Assembly: GCF_040802235.1 (NCBI RefSeq)
Contig: NC_133174.1
Coordinates: forward strand, 87,814,647-87,878,646
DNA length: 64,000 nt
Source: Manis javanica
Taxonomy: Eukaryota > Chordata > Mammalia > Pholidota > Manidae
Direction: 5' to 3'
This document shows positions 46,586 to 60,130 of the stretch, piece after piece. Each line of letters begins with the position of its first letter. Within the stretch, counting starts at the first letter, position 1. The translations under genes and the position numbers were made by a program. The notes beneath the pieces are model-generated. The model made no database searches and had not been told where the DNA came from. It was given only the letters and a program-made list of their open reading frames with translations.

Positions 46586-47934
46586 TGGGTCCCTGTCAAG
46601 ATCCCTGCTTTGGACTCTATGACTTTTTGTGTATTTAGTGTGAAAAATTACTGTGGCTCCGTAGCTATTCTTCACTCTGCACTCTGTCTTTTCCTTTAAA
46701 TTGAGACAGGACCAGATCATCCCTGTCTTCAAGGAAGCATTGCATGTTTTTGTTTTCATTTCCTTCTTTTCCATTACTGGAAATTTGCTGGACTGGACTA
46801 TTTACAACTTTGTAGTTGTAAATTATACCTCTTATCACTTACCTTGCTTCTGACTTCTAAGAAAAATATTTATTCTCATGCCAATGAATTTAAAAGACAG
46901 TTTTTTCCATCTGCTGATTACTTAATACCTCAACATTTGATGCTGGTCATTTTTAATTCATCATCTATATGGATTTTGAATTCCATGGCACAGTCTTCTC
47001 TGGCAGCTTCTGCCTCTGGATTTGTTGCCTTCCATCTCAAAAATTTCTCACTCTTTATCTGCTCTTCTCCATGTACAATTTGCAGGCAATCATATGCCTC
47101 TTCAAGTACTACTTGAATGCAGTTTATGCCAAACCTTCCTAGCTACTCTGACTTCTAAGTTCCATACTGTATCATTGTTTGCTGAAACACATATAACTAT
47201 GGTGCAGTTCTCTAAAAACAGTATAAAGTTGTTGATTCATTTCTCTGAGATCCATCTGAACCCTGGAATACTTTATGGCAGTAGTTGTTTTAATATTCTT
47301 CCTCCTTTCAGGGAGAATAAAAATTAACTTGATACCCCTATCCCCCTCCGCCAACATAGACACAGAGAGAGACACACAGAGACACTCGTGTGGTGTTTAT
47401 CAAGTTTACTTATTCAAGCTAAAGTTTGCCCTTGTTTCACTTATCACCTGGCTGTATTACTATAATATGCCACTGACTGACCTTTATGATTTCTGGAACA
47501 GTTGAATTAAGGTTAACTTCCCTGTTTGAGGAGTAAAAATCAGTGACTACTTCTCACCCAACTCATCAGGACCAAGCTTATTTTTATATTTAGGGTTAGT
47601 GTTAAGTGACTTAATTTTATCTTCTCATTTTCCTCTTTCTAATTGCCCCTTTATTTAAATAAAGCTGTTAGCTGCATTGTCCCATCTGCCTGAAATAACC
47701 TCCTATCCTGTGTTCTCTTGTCAGTGATTTCCTAGTGCTTTTCTTCCATTTCTTCATATAACTTCTTAAAATATTTATTGCCTGACTGAAAGTGACATGA
47801 TCATCTCATTCCCCCTCAACCATCAATTTCCTGTGGAGAGCCAGTTCATTCTGCATCATGCATGGCCATATTCACAGTTGTGCTTATTATAAATGTATGT
47901 TACAGTGTATAATCATTCCACACACATCAAATCC
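46586..47934. other. no gene; nothing recognisable
   Basis: Intronic sequence without a supportable feature. Confidence 0.4.
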
Positions 47935-48200
47935 TCATTACGTATGAGGCATCGTACTGAGGGTATAAACACAACTATACATAGGTGTTACTCTTGAGGA
48001 ACTCGTGGCCTAGTGAGAAAAGATGGACATAGGAGTCTTAGGTAATAAGTTCTACAATAAATAGGTGTGAGCAGAGTGCTCTCGGGAATACCACATACTG
48101 TGCCTGGTAGGAAGAGGAGAGACTTCACAGAGGCTACATTTGATCTGGGTCTTGGAGGATGAAGAATAGTTTGCTAAGGTTGAAAGGGAGGATATTGTTA
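47935..48200 (-). repeat. L2 LINE relic
   Basis: AGGCATCGTACTGAGGGTATA, GAGGAACTCGTGGCCTAGTG and TTTGATCTGGGTCTTGGAGG are inverted L2 landmarks. Confidence 0.65.
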
Positions 48201-48384
48201 ATAGAGGTAGTACCGTCATGTATGCAAATTTAGCGTATGTAAAAGGCAGGTTTTTTTCAAGTGTCATTGAATTAAAAATGTTGAGATCTTGAGGGGAAGG
48301 CTATGATTGAACTTGCTTTGTAACTGAATATGGGGGATCATATGAAACACTTCAACAACTCAGAAGTGAGGTGGTGAGATGGAA

Positions 48385-48565
48385 CTAACATTTATTGAGC
48401 ACCTACAGTGTTTTAGGCATTGCTGTGGAAACTTTACATAACCGTGTTAATTTTTATCATAAGCATGTAAACATAATTATTTCTGATATTTTACAAATAA
48501 TGGAAGTGAGTCTCTGGTTAACTGATTCTGATTCCAAAATACATGCTGTTTTATGATAGTGTGCT
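48385..48565 (-). repeat. MIR SINE relic
   Basis: ACATTTATTGAGCACCTACAG to AACTTTACATAACCGTG, then ATTTTACAAATAATGGAAG, is inverted MIR. Confidence 0.7.
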
Positions 48566-48899
48566 ATCTTCTTAGAAGTTACAGACAATATTTAAAATTT
48601 AGACTTTATTAAAATGTACTTTACATTTTATATAGAAATATCTTATGTTTTTATATTATTTTTCCTCCTATTACAAGCCTTATTAAGAGTCTAGTAAGTG
48701 TACCTTAACACATTTCGTTGTTGTTGGATTAAGTTAGTTGAGAAATACTAGAGCTTGAGAAGTTGGCTGGGAATTATCAACAGACATCTAATTTAGAGCT
48801 ATTTATGGTTAGGTTTACTACTGAGGATTTGGGCAAGCTACTCAGTGGGAAAGTTCTAGCTCTGAAATTCTTGTTACATACTTAATCTAATTTAATGAA

Positions 48900-49355
48900 T
48901 ACTTTGGAGAAACCTACCCCAGTACTGTGCTAAGCATCATTAGGGTACCAAAATATATAATCCCAGATCACTGGGAACACAGCAATGGAGAGAGTCTATG
49001 TGTACAAACCTATGGTACAAGGTGGGATGTGGAAAGTGCTACTGTAGAGGTAAAAAGTGCTGGGAGTATTAGGGCTGACTTCATAGAAAGATTGGCAATA
49101 GAAGGGAGTCTTCAAGTTCAGGGAATTTTTCTTGAGCAGTGATGACAGAGAGTGGAAAAGGGGGCATTGCCTGTAGTGAGAATCCTGTGCACAACTGCAA
49201 GAGTAAGGGTTAGCCTGGGGAGGCTCAGTTGCACATATGAGAGTGGTGCAGGTCAGTCTGGAGGGAGATTGCAGCTCTGTCGTGGTGAGCACTGAATTCT
49301 GTAACTTAGGTAGAACATCTGAGCCAAGGAGTGATGTGATCAGACCTTACTTCAG
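48900..49355 (-). repeat. L2 LINE relic
   Basis: CCAGTACTGTGCTAAGCATC, GGGCTGACTTCATAGAAAG and AAGGAGTGATGTGATCAGACC follow the inverted L2 order. Confidence 0.65.
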
Positions 49356-51739
49356 ACTTTTTGTAATTGGAAATATCACAGAGTCTAAAATCTTTTGTCA
49401 AAACTCTTTGCTAATTGGCCTGTTTGTAGTATAAATATAAAGGCATCTATTAATTCTGATAACCTTTGGCATGCTTTAATTTGACAGCTTTGAATTTGTG
49501 AAATTAAACATGTACTGTAAATAGTGTGCACTTTGATAACTTGCAGTTTTGTAGTGACTTAATTGGTCCTTGCTCCCAACTGACTCTTCTCTAGATGTGT
49601 GCCTCTAAGTTTTTTGCCTTTTTTTTTTTTACAATAGATACTGCTCTAAAGGTCATATAGCTTAGCATACAAGGTGCTGCTGCCAAACCGAATGAGTTGT
49701 GTGTAGGCTGAGTTATAATCTCAGAATATTCCAAGAGAAGATGGAAGATTTATTGTATACAAAACTAGGTAATATTTTCCTCACTGAAGTGTTGTCATAA
49801 TTTGTTTCTTTAATTTCACTTTCACATATCAATCTCTTATGACAAAGTAAAAAGACATACATTGCTCACAACTATGGCAAAGTAGTCTTAGGGCTCTAAT
49901 TTGTACTCCATCCTCTTTTTAGGCTAATTCACTTACACAAGTGAGCTTCGTATTAAAAGAAACTGTTAACTTAGCTTTTTTACAGCTTTGAAAGATTTTT
50001 TTACTACAGGGGTCCAAGTGAATTTGAGATAATAACCAGAGGAATGAAAATTTGTCCATATCCAAAGGATTTCCTATACCCAGGATACCTCAGTATGTGT
50101 TAATCCATGTTCAACTCTAGTTCTTAATAAAACCTGATTTGTAATATGTGAATGAAATAATATCTATCAGCATTGTTATTTTTAATGATTATGTTGATTT
50201 GAACAGAAAACATTAAAAATGCATACCGAGTTTTAAGCTTTAATTGCTCCCTTAACAGTAAAAGTAAACACCCTTTCTGTTTTTATGGTACATAACTGCT
50301 ATTCAGTGTTTCAGGTTAGGTGAGGGCAAAGATACTTAGGCCAAAATTGAATGTTTTGTGGTTACTTTTTATTTCTTGAGTTTAGAGGTACTGCCTATCA
50401 TATATTTTACTGAAAGTGAATGATTAGTTTTTCTGTGCAGTGGTTTGTAGCTAGAGAAATGGGACATTATTTTGCAAGGTGTAGGTTGGGAAAATTTTCA
50501 AGCTCCTTGTTGGATTACAAAATTCTTCTAAAAGGACATAGGTCTTTAAGAAATGAATCATCCTTTCTAGATAGCTTTCTATTGAGAAATTTGAGATTCT
50601 TGCAAAATCCCCTTTGAGCCTTCAAAATACAGATGGCTAAATACATGGCCATATGAAAGGCCTTTGGGCAGGGGCTTCCCTGGTATGTTACAGCTCCAAA
50701 TAGTGTCTGGTCTTTTTACTCGCCTTCCCACTGATATTAATTACCCTGGCGCTTGGTGGCCCAAATAAATAGTAGTACTTTCTGTTTTGTTTCTTTCTTA
50801 GTGACCTCCATAAATGTGGTGGGGCTGGAAACAATTTACTTCTCAAGTCTCTCTTTCACTTGCCATACCATCTAACTTGCTGTCCAAAATTTGGGGCTGA
50901 TGATAGGCTTGAACTTGCCCCTCTCCTCTTTTTGCTTAATTGAATAGGGTATGTCTTCTCATAGACGTTATTCCTTCATTTGATACACGTCGTAGTGCAG
51001 TTCAGTTTCCAAATATATTTTATTTAGTGCCCGAGGATAAAGAGTCATGAAATATAGGTGCTAATTGTCAGGGAATTTACAGTATTATAAGGAGAAGGCT
51101 TGTATACACATCAGTATTTGACTAGTGTCATATGCATATCTGGGAATTAGAGATAGGAGAGATTAATAATTTGGGTTAAAAGGGTCTAGGAACTGTGTCA
51201 CTAGGTACTTCTCCCCACCCCCTGCCCCACCACAAGCACACACACACACACTCCCCATCTGAAAAATGCATTCAGAATTCAAAACAGAAGACTGAACTAT
51301 GAATTCATGTATTATAGTATACTCACTTTCAGGATTTTCATACAGACTGGGTCAATTAAAATATAATTTAAAAAGTAAGTACTTTTAAAGTGGATTTTCT
51401 TATCAAACTAAAAAAAGTTCCTGATTTTTTAAAAAGACCACCTTATATTTTAATGCTAATTAGAGCCATTGCCATATTATTGATCTGAAATGTCTAGTAC
51501 ACTGAGAAAAGTAATCTCTTAATAAGTCTCACTGGTTTCATATATTACATGTTTAAGAATGAGCATATTCTTCAGAGTGTAAACACGTGTGATACTTGTA
51601 TTTCTCTGGGATAGTAAATGAGAATATTGAAAGTATTTTAAATGCATTTAATGCATTAGAAATAGAGTTTCCATTTTCTCCATTTTTCTCTTTTTCTTTC
51701 ATCCTCTAGATTCCCTTTTACACCAAATCGTTAAAAAGT
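49356..51739. other. no gene; little recognisable
   Basis: Holds a T run at 49619-49632 and a short C/CA-rich run (CCCCACCCCC, then ACACACACACAC) at 51214-51255. Nothing else is supportable. Confidence 0.45.
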
Positions 51740-51916
51740 GGCTTTAGGACCAGTTGTCTCAAGGCCACCAGGAAGGCTTGCTAAAAAAACACCATAGATT
51801 CTGGACCCCTAATGGACTTTAGTAAGTGAGAATCCTTTTGGTATAGACTCTGAGAATCTGCATTAATAAGCTGCCTAGACGATTTTATACTCCAAAGTTG
51901 GAGAATCACTAATGTC
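51740..51916. mobile_element. hAT-Charlie (MER5-type) relic
   Basis: AGGAAGGCTTGCTAAAAAAAC, TGAGAATCTGCATTAATAAGC and TTGGAGAATCACTAATG are worn MER5-type landmarks. Confidence 0.55.
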
Positions 51917-52320
51917 ACGTATACTTTCCAAAATGGCAGCCATGCAAGTCACATCCCACTCACAGATTTGTTGTGTTTGGCTTTCAGCGTTGGCAGTATG
52001 GTTTCTAACATTTGATTTGTTTGCTAGCTCTTAAAAATTGGGAGTTTACACATATAAATTCAAATTTTTGGCTTCTCTTGAAACATCACAGTAATCTTGC
52101 AACACAATAGTTTTGAGCTTGTGTTCCTACATGGCTGTCACCAGTGCACCATACCCGCATAAGATCTGTCTCATTTGAATGGGCCATGTGCTCTTGTATT
52201 TACCACCATCCACCTGTATTGTATTTCACCCTGGGGCAAGTGTTAGTTGACATTTTCTTTTCTATGGTTGACCTGTATCACTCAAAAACATCACCTCCTT
52301 AGAACCTGTGTGCATTTGAG

Positions 52321-53946
52321 TTTTTTTTTTTTGGTCTCATTTATCTACAATTACATGAGGAACATTATGTTTACTAGACTTCCCCCATGACCAAGTACCC
52401 CCACATACCCCACTACAGTCACTGTCCATCAGCATAGTAAGATGCTGTAGAATCACTACTTGTTTTCTCTGTGTTGTACAGCCCTGCCCGTGCCCTCCCC
52501 CCCACATTATAATGCTAATCATAGTACCCCTTCTCCCCCCCACCCTTATCCCTCCCTTCCCACCCATCCTCCCCAGTCCCTTTCCCTTTGGTAACTGTTA
52601 GTCCATTCTTGGGTTCTGTGAGTCTGCTGCTGTTTTGGTCCTTCAGATTTTTTCTTTGTTCTTATACTCCACAGACAGTAAAATCATGTGATACTTGTCT
52701 TTCTCTGCCTGGCTTATTTCACCGAGCATAATACCCTCCCACTCCATCCATGTTGTTGCAAATGGTAGGATTTGTTTTCTACTTTTGGCTGAATAATATT
52801 CCATTGTATATATGTACTGCATCTTCTTTATCTATTCATCTACTGATGGACACTTTGGTTGCTTCCATTTCTTGGCTATTGTAAATAGTGCTGCGATAAA
52901 CATAGGGGTGCATATGTCTTTTTGAAACTGGGCTGCTGCATTCTTAGGGTAAATTCCTAGGAGTGGAATTCCTGGGTCAAATGGTATTTCTATTTTGAGT
53001 TTTTTGAGGAACCTCCATACTGCTTTCCAGAATGGTTGAACTAATTTACATTCCCACCAGCAGTGCAGGAGGGTTGCTCTTTCTCCACAACCTCGCCAAC
53101 ATTTGTTGTTGTTTGTCTTCTGGATGGTGGTGATCCTTACTGGTGTGAGGTGATATCTCATTGTGGTTTTAATTTGCATTTCTCTGATGACTAGCGATGT
53201 GGAGCATCTTTCATGTTTCTGTTGGCCATCTGAATTTCTTCTTTGGAGAAGTGTTCAGATCCTGTGCCCATTTTTTTATTGTATAATTTGCTTTTCGTTT
53301 GTTGAGTTGTGTGAGCTCTTTATATATATTGGATGTCAACCCTTTATCGGATCTGTCATTTATGAATAGATTCTCCCATACTGTAGGATGCCTTTTCATT
53401 CTATTGGTGGTGCCCTTTGCTGTACAGAAGCTTTTCAGCTTGATATTGTCTCACTTGTTCATTTTTGATTTTGTTTTCCTTGCCTGGGGAGATATGTTTA
53501 TGAAGAAGTCACTTATGTTTACGTCCAGGAGATTTTTGCCTATGTTTTTTTCTAAGAGTTTTATGGTTTCATGACTTACATTCAGGTCTTTAATCTATTT
53601 CAAATTTACTTTTGTATGTGGGGTTAGACAGTGATCCAGTTTCATTCTCTTACATGTAGCTGTCCAGTTTTGCCAACACCAGCTGTTGAAGAGGCGGTCA
53701 TTTCCCCATTGTATGTCCATGGCTCCTTTATCATATATTAACTCACCATATATGATTGGGTTAATATCTGGGCTTTCTATTCCGTTCCACTGGTCTGTGG
53801 TTCTGCTCTTGTGCCAGTACCAAATTGTCTTGATTACTGTGGCTTTGTAATAGAGTTTGAAGTTGGAAAGCGAGATCCCCCCTGCTTTATTCTTCCTTCT
53901 CAGGATTGCTTTGGCTATTCAGGGTCTTTTGTGGTTCCATATGAAT
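52321..53946 (-). mobile_element. host L1, 3' part (tail, 3'UTR, ORF2 C terminus)
   Basis: A T run at 52321 (inverted poly-A) is followed by a C-rich inverted 3'UTR (52340-52620) and decayed ORF2. The best frame is 52832-53179 (C terminus, with [11 protein letters not shown] and [12 protein letters not shown]). The element stops at TCCATATGAAT 53936-53946 and continues at 62975, so it was split by a later L1. The left target duplication TGCATTTGAG is at 52311-52320 and the right copy starts at 63256. Confidence 0.93.
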
Positions 53947-54297
53947 ATTTTTTAATATTCATTTTATTATCATTAATCTACAATTACATGAAGAACATTA
54001 TGGTTACTAGACTCTCACCTTCACCAAGTACCGCCCCCCCAACAAACCCCATTACAGTCTCTGTCCATCAGTGTATTAAGATGCTGTACAATCACTACTT
54101 GTCCTCTCTGTGTTGCCCATACCTCCCTATTCTCCCAACATTATACATGCTAATTATAAGACCCCCTTTCTTTTTCCCTGCCCTTATCCCTCCCTTCCCA
54201 ACCCTCCTGCCCAGTACCTTTCCCTTTGGTAACCGTTAGTCAATTCTTGGGTTCTGTGATTCTGCTGCTGTTTTGTTCCTTCAGTTTTTCTTTGTTC

Positions 54298-57200
54298 TTA
54301 TACTCCACATATGAGTGAAATCATCTGGTACTTGTCTTTCTCTGCCTGGCTTATTTCACTGAGCATAATACCCTCTAGCTCCATCCATGTTGTTGCAAAT
54401 GGTAGGATCTGGTTTTTTCTTATGGCTGAGTAATACTCCATTGTGTATATGTACCACATCTTCTTTATCCATTCATCTACTGATGGACACTTACGTTGCT
54501 TCCATTTCTTGGCTATTGTAAATAGTGCTGTGATAAACATAGGGGTGCATCTGTCTTTTTCAAACTGGGCTGCTGCATTCTTAGGGTAAATTCCTAGGAG
54601 TGGAATTCCTGGGTCAAATAGTAAGTCTATTTTGAGCATTTTGAGGAACCTCCATACTGCTTTCCATAATGGTTGAACTAATTTACATTCCCACCAGCAG
54701 TGTAGGAGGGTTCCCCTTTCTCCACAACCTCACCAACATTTGTTGTTGTTTGTCTTTTCGATGGTAGCCATTCTTAGTGGTGTGAGATGATATCTCATTG
54801 CGGTTTTAATTTGCATTTCTCTGATGACAAGCGATGTGGAGCATCTTTTCATGTGTCTGTTGGCCATCTGAATTTCTTCTTTGGAGAACTGTCTGTTCAG
54901 CTCCTCTGCCCATTTTTTTAATTGGATTATTTGCTTTTTGTTTGTTGAGGTGCGTGAGCTCTTTATGTATTTTGGATGTCAACCCTTTATTGGATCTGTC
55001 ATTTATGAATAGATTCTCCCATACTGTAGGGTGCCTTTTTGTTCTATTGATGGTGTACTTTGCTGTACAGAAGCTTTTCAGCTTAATATAGTCCCACTTG
55101 TTCATTTTTGCTTTTGTTTCCCTTGCCCGGGGAGATATGTTCATGTAGAAGTAGCTCATGTTTATGTCCAAGAGATTTTTGCCTATGTTTTTTTCTAAGA
55201 GTTTTATGGTTTCATGGCTTACATTCAGGTCTTTGATCCATTTTGAATTTACTTTTGTGTATGGGGTTAGACAGTGATCCAGTTTCATTTTCTTACATGT
55301 AGCTGCCCAGTTTTGCCAGCACCATCTGTTGAAGAGACTGTCATTTCCCCATTGTATGTCCATGGCTTCTTTATCATATATTAATTGAACATAAATGTTT
55401 GGTTTAATATCTGGGGTCTCTGTTTTGTTTCACTGGTCTGTCGCTGTGTTTTTGTGCCAGTACCAAACTGTCTTGATTACTGTCGCTTTGTAGTAGAGCT
55501 TGAAGTTGGGGAGTGAGATTCTCCCCAACTTTATTCTTCCTTCTCAGAATTGCTTTGGCTATTCAGGGTCTTTGGTGTTTCCATATGAATTTTTGAACTA
55601 TTTGTTCTAGTTCGTTGAAGAATGTTGTTGGTAATTTGATAGGGATTGCATCAAATTTGTATATTGCTTTGGGAAGGATGGCCATTTTGACAATATTAAT
55701 TCTTCCTAGCCAAGAGCATAGGATGAGTTTCTATTTATTAGTGTTCTCTTTAATTTCTCTTAAGAATGTCTTGTAGTTTTCAGGGTATAGGTCTTTCACT
55801 TCTTTGGTTAGGTTTATTCCTAGGTATTTTATTCTTTTTGATGCTATTGTGAATGGAATTGTTTTCCTGATTTCTCTTTCTATTGGTTCTTTGTTAGTGT
55901 ATAGGAAAGCCACAGATTTCTGTGTGTTAATTTTGTATCCTGCAACTTTACTGTATTCCGATATCAGTTCTAATAGTTTTGGAGTGGAGTCTTTAGGGTT
56001 TTTTATGTACAATATCATGTCATCTGCAAATAGTGACAGTTTAACTTCTTCTTTACCAATATGGATTCCTTGTATTTCTTTGTTTTGTCTGATTGCCATG
56101 GCTAGGACCTCCAGTACTATGTTAAATAACAGTGGGGAGAGTGGGCATCCCTGTCTAGTTCCCGATCTCAGAGGAAAAGCTTTCAGCTTCTCGCTGTTGA
56201 GTGTGATGTTGACTGTGGGTTTATCATACATGGCCTTTATTATGTTGAGGTACTTGCCCTCTATACACATTTTGCTGAGAGTTTTTATCATGAATGGATG
56301 TAGAATTTTGTCGAATGCTTTTTCCGCATCTATGGAGATGATCATGTGGTTTTTATCCTTCTTTTTGTTGATGTGGTGGATGATGTTGATGGATTTTCGA
56401 ATGTTGTACTATCCTTGCATCCCTTGGATGAATCCCACTTGGTCATGGTGTATGATCCTTTTGATATATTTTTGAATTCGGTTTGCTAATATTTTATTGA
56501 GTATTTTTGCATCTACATTCATCAGGGATATTGGTCTGTAATTTTCTTTTTTGGTGAGGTCTTTGCCTGGTTTTGGTATTAGGGTGATGTTGGCTTCATA
56601 GAATGAGTTTGGGAGTATTCCCTCCTCTTCTATTTTTTGGAAATCTTTAAGGAGAATGGGTATTATGTCTTCTCTGTATGTCTGATAAAATTCTGAGGTA
56701 AGTCCGTCTGGCCCAGGTGTTTTGTTCTTGGGTAGTTTTTTGATTACTGCTTCAATTTCTTTGCTCGTAATTGGTTTGTTTAACTTTTGTGTTTCTTCCT
56801 TGGTCAGTCTTGGAAGGTTGTATTTTTCTAGGAAGTTGTCCATTTCTTCTAGGTTTTCCACCTTGTTGGCATATAGGTTTTCATAATAGTCTTTAATAAT
56901 TCTTTGTATTTCTGTGGAGTCTGTCGTGATTTTTCCATTCTCGTTTCTGATTCTGTTGATGTGTGTTGATTCTCTTTTTCTCTTAATAAGTTTGGCTAGA
57001 GGCTTATCTACTTTGTTGATTTTCTCAAAGAGCCAGCTCTTGGTTTCATTGATCTTTTTCTATTCTTTTATTCTTCTCAATTTTGTTTATTTTTTCTCTG
57101 ATCTTTATTATGTCCCTCCTTCTGCTGACTTTAGGCCTCATTTGTTCTTCTTTTTCCAGTTTCGATAATTGTGATGTTAGACTATTGATTTGGGATTGTT

Positions 57201-58158
57201 CTTCCTTCTCTAAGTGTGCCTGGATTGCTATATACTTTCCTCTTAAGTCTGCTTTCGCTGCGTCCGACAGAATTTGGGGCTTTGTGTTGTTGTTGTCATT
57301 TGTTTCCATATATTCCTTGATCTCTATTTTAATTTGTTCATTGATCCATTGATTATTTAGGAGCATGTTGTTAAGCCTCCATGTGTTTGTGAGCCTTTTT
57401 GTTTTCTCTGTACAATTTATTTCTAGTTTTATACCTTTGTGGTCTGAAATGTTGGTTGGTAGAATTTCAATCTTTTGGAATTTACTGAGGCTCTTTTTGT
57501 GACCTAGTATGTGGTCTATTCTGGAGAATGTTCCATGTGCACTTGAGAAGGATGTGTATCCTGTTGCTTTTGGATGTAGAGCTCTGTAGATGTCTATTAG
57601 TATTAGATCCATCTGTTCTAGTGTGTTATTCAGTGCCTCCCTGTCGTTACTTATTTTCTGTCCAGCAAATCTCTCCTTTGGAGTGAGTGGTGTGTTGAAG
57701 TCTCCTAAAATGAATACATTGCATTCTACTTCCTCCTTTAGTTCTGTTAGTATTTGTTTCACATATGCTGGTGCTCCTGTGTTGGGTGCATATATATTTA
57801 GAATGGTTATATCCTCTTGTTGGACTGAACCCTTTATCATTATGTAATGTCCTTCTTTATCTCTTGTTACTTTCTTTGTTTTGAAGTCTGTTTTGTCTGA
57901 TACTAGTACTGCAACTCCTGCTTTCTTCTTTCTGTTGTTTGCATGAAATACGTTTTTCCATCTTTTGACTTTTAGTCTGTGCATGTCTTTGGGTTTGAGG
58001 TGACTTTCTTGTAAGCAGCATATAGATGGGTCTTGCTTTTTTATCCATTCTGTTACTCTGTGTCTTTTGATTGGTGCATTCAGTCCATTTACATTTAGGG
58101 TGACTATTGAAAGATATGTACTTATTTCCACTGCAGGTTTTAGATTCGTGGTTACCAA
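54298..58158 (-). pseudogene. L1 ORF2 (endonuclease, reverse transcriptase), near full length, frameshifted
   Basis: About 1,287 codons long, close to the usual ORF2 length. The endonuclease and linker are one open frame (57046-58158, 370 codons). NVNGLN, the catalytic-Glu motif CLQESHL, LGDFN and SDHKGIKLE are all preserved. Reverse transcriptase is at 56409-56861 ([11 protein letters not shown]) and 55731-56345 ([13 protein letters not shown], active site FADD). C-terminal pieces are at 54806-55363 and 54298-54639. A TAG at 56409-56411 replaces a conserved Trp codon after GMQG. Frame changes also occur between 57046 and 56861, 55731 and 55363, and 54806 and 54639. The protein would have driven target-primed reverse transcription; this copy cannot make it whole. 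Confidence 0.9.
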
Positions 58159-58452
58159 AGGTTCAAGGTTAGCTTCTTTAGTATCTTACTGCCTAACTTA
58201 GCTCGCTTTATTGAGCTGTTACATACACTGTCTGGAGATTCTTTTCTTCTCTCTCTTCATATTCCTCCTCCTCTATTCTTTATATGTTGGTTCTTTTATT
58301 CTGTGCTCTTTTGTGTTTCCTTTAACTGCTTTTTGTGGGTAGTTGATTTTATTTTTTGCCTTTAGTTAGTATTTGGTTGGTTTGCTTTCTTTGCTATGAT
58401 ATTGATATTATTTTCTCTGGTGACATGTGTTTAGTCTTAGGAGTGCTCCTGT

Positions 58453-59311
58453 CTAGAATAGTCCCTCTAGAATACCCTGTAGAGATGGTTTGTGGGAGGC
58501 AAATTCCCTCAACTTTTGCTTGTCTGGGAATTGCTTAATCCCTCCTTCATATTTAAATGATAATCGTGCTGGATACAGTATTCTTGGTTCAAGGCCCTTC
58601 TGTTTAATTGCATTAAATATATCATGCCTTTCTCTTCTGGCCCGTAAGGTTTCTGTTGAGAAGTTTGATAATAGCCTGATGGGTTGTCCTTTATAGGTGA
58701 CCTTTTTCTTCTCTCTAGCTGCCTTTAAAACTCTGTCCTTGTCTTTGATCTTTGCCATTTTAATTATTATATATCTTGGTATTGTCTTCCTTGGGTCCTT
58801 TCTATTGGGAGTTCTGTGTATTTCTGTGGTCTGATCGATTATTTCCTCCCCCAGTTTGGGGAAGTTTTCAGCAATTATTTCTTCAAAGACACTTTCTATC
58901 CCTTTTTCTCTCTCTTCTTCTTCTAGTACCCCTATAATGCGGATATTGTTCCTTTTGGATTGGTCACACAGTTCTCTTAATATTGTTTCATTCCTCGAGA
59001 TCCTTTTATCTCTCTCTGTGTCAGCTTCTATGCGTTCCTGTTCTCTGGTTCTATTCCATCAATGGCCTCTTGCATCTTATCCATTCTGCTTATAAATCCT
59101 TCCAGAATTTGTTTCACTTCTGTAATCTCCCTCCTGACGTCTGTAATCTCGCTCTGGACGTCACCCTTAGCTCTTGTATATTTCTCTGCATCTCCGTCAG
59201 GATGTTTATGATTTTTATTTTGAATTCTTTTTCAGGAAGACTGGTTAGGTCTGTCTCCTTCTCAGGTGTTGTTTCTGTGATCTTTGTCTGCCTCAAATTC
59301 TGCCTTTTCAT
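58453..59311 (-). pseudogene. L1 ORF1 (RNA-binding chaperone), frameshifted
   Basis: The N-terminal part (starting MKRQNLRQTK at 59311, open to 59114) and the C-terminal domain (58453-58758, with RARRERHDIFNAIK and LYPARLSF) are in different frames. The coiled coil and RNA-recognition region between them is disrupted. Overall length matches the intact ORF1 of the neighbouring L1 (61486-62334). Confidence 0.88.
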
Positions 59312-60130
59312 GGTGACAGAGATAGTTTGTGGAGCTGGCATGAGTGACCACTGGGATAATATCCCTTCTTGTTGGTGTGTGGCCTTCCTCTCCTGAGAGA
59401 ACAGCGACCTCTAGTGACTTGTGCTGTGCATCTGTGTGTAGACGGGGCTTCTGATTCTTGCCTGGCTGCCATGGAGTTTATCTCCACTGTTCCCATGGGT
59501 CTGGCCTGCCTTAGGCTGCCGCTCTGATATGGCGGAGCCGCGTCGGAGGGGAAACAGCCAGGAGGCTGTTTATCTCTGTGAGGGGTCACTGAGCTGCCCT
59601 GCTATCCAGGGGATTAGGTTGCCCGGAGTTCCCCAGGATTTCCTGCTGCCTGGCTAAATGTCGCAGGTTGCTTCCGTCCAGCTGTGGGGTCCCTGTCCCT
59701 TTAAGACTTCCAAAAAGCACTTGCTTTTCTTTGTCCCCGGGGCACTGGCTGTGGGGACCCAGTCACAAGTCTTGCTGTCCTATTTCCCTAGTTTTCAGCA
59801 ACCCACGCATGCACTGTGTCTGCGGTCTGGTGCGTATGGGTAGGGCTGGCTATTTAGCAGTCCTGGCCTCCCACTCCCTCCCTGCTCCAACTCCTCTACT
59901 CCTGCTGGGAGCTGGGGTGAGGGGCTCTCGGGTCACGCCGGGCCACGGGTTGTATCTTACCCCCTTTGCGAGGCGCTGGGTTCTCGCAGGTGTGGTTGTA
60001 GTCTGGCTGTTGTCCTGTGTGTTCTGGTCTCTCTTTTAGAAAGAGTTGTCTTTGTTGTATTTTCAAAAATATATGTGGTTTGGGAGGAGATTTCCGCTGC
60101 TCTACTCACGCCACCATCTTGGCTCCCCCT
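59312..60130 (-). promoter_or_regulatory. L1 5'UTR (internal promoter), inner L1
   Basis: GC- and CpG-rich relative to its surroundings (about 59460-60000). It lies between the ORF1 start and the element 5' end. L1 5'UTRs carry a sense promoter and, in several mammals, an antisense one. The antisense direction here is the DIAPH2 sense strand. Activity is unknown. Confidence 0.72.

Larger units (their letters stand above)
53947..60130 (-). mobile_element. inner L1, full-length (about 6.2 kb), ORFs broken
   Basis: Reading right to left: the 5' end (AGGGGGAGCCAAGATGGTGG at 60111-60130), the 5'UTR, ORF1, ORF2, the C-rich 3'UTR (about 53990-54290) and an A-rich tail at 53947. All L1 modules are present in order. 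It directly abuts a second L1 head at 60131. The left flank is the TCCATATGAAT duplication shared with 62975-62985. Confidence 0.92.

Noticed and set aside
54834..56475. Plus-strand frames of 85-223 codons within the L1 block
   Set aside because: They are hydrophobic antisense shadows of L1 ORF2, which is on the minus strand.
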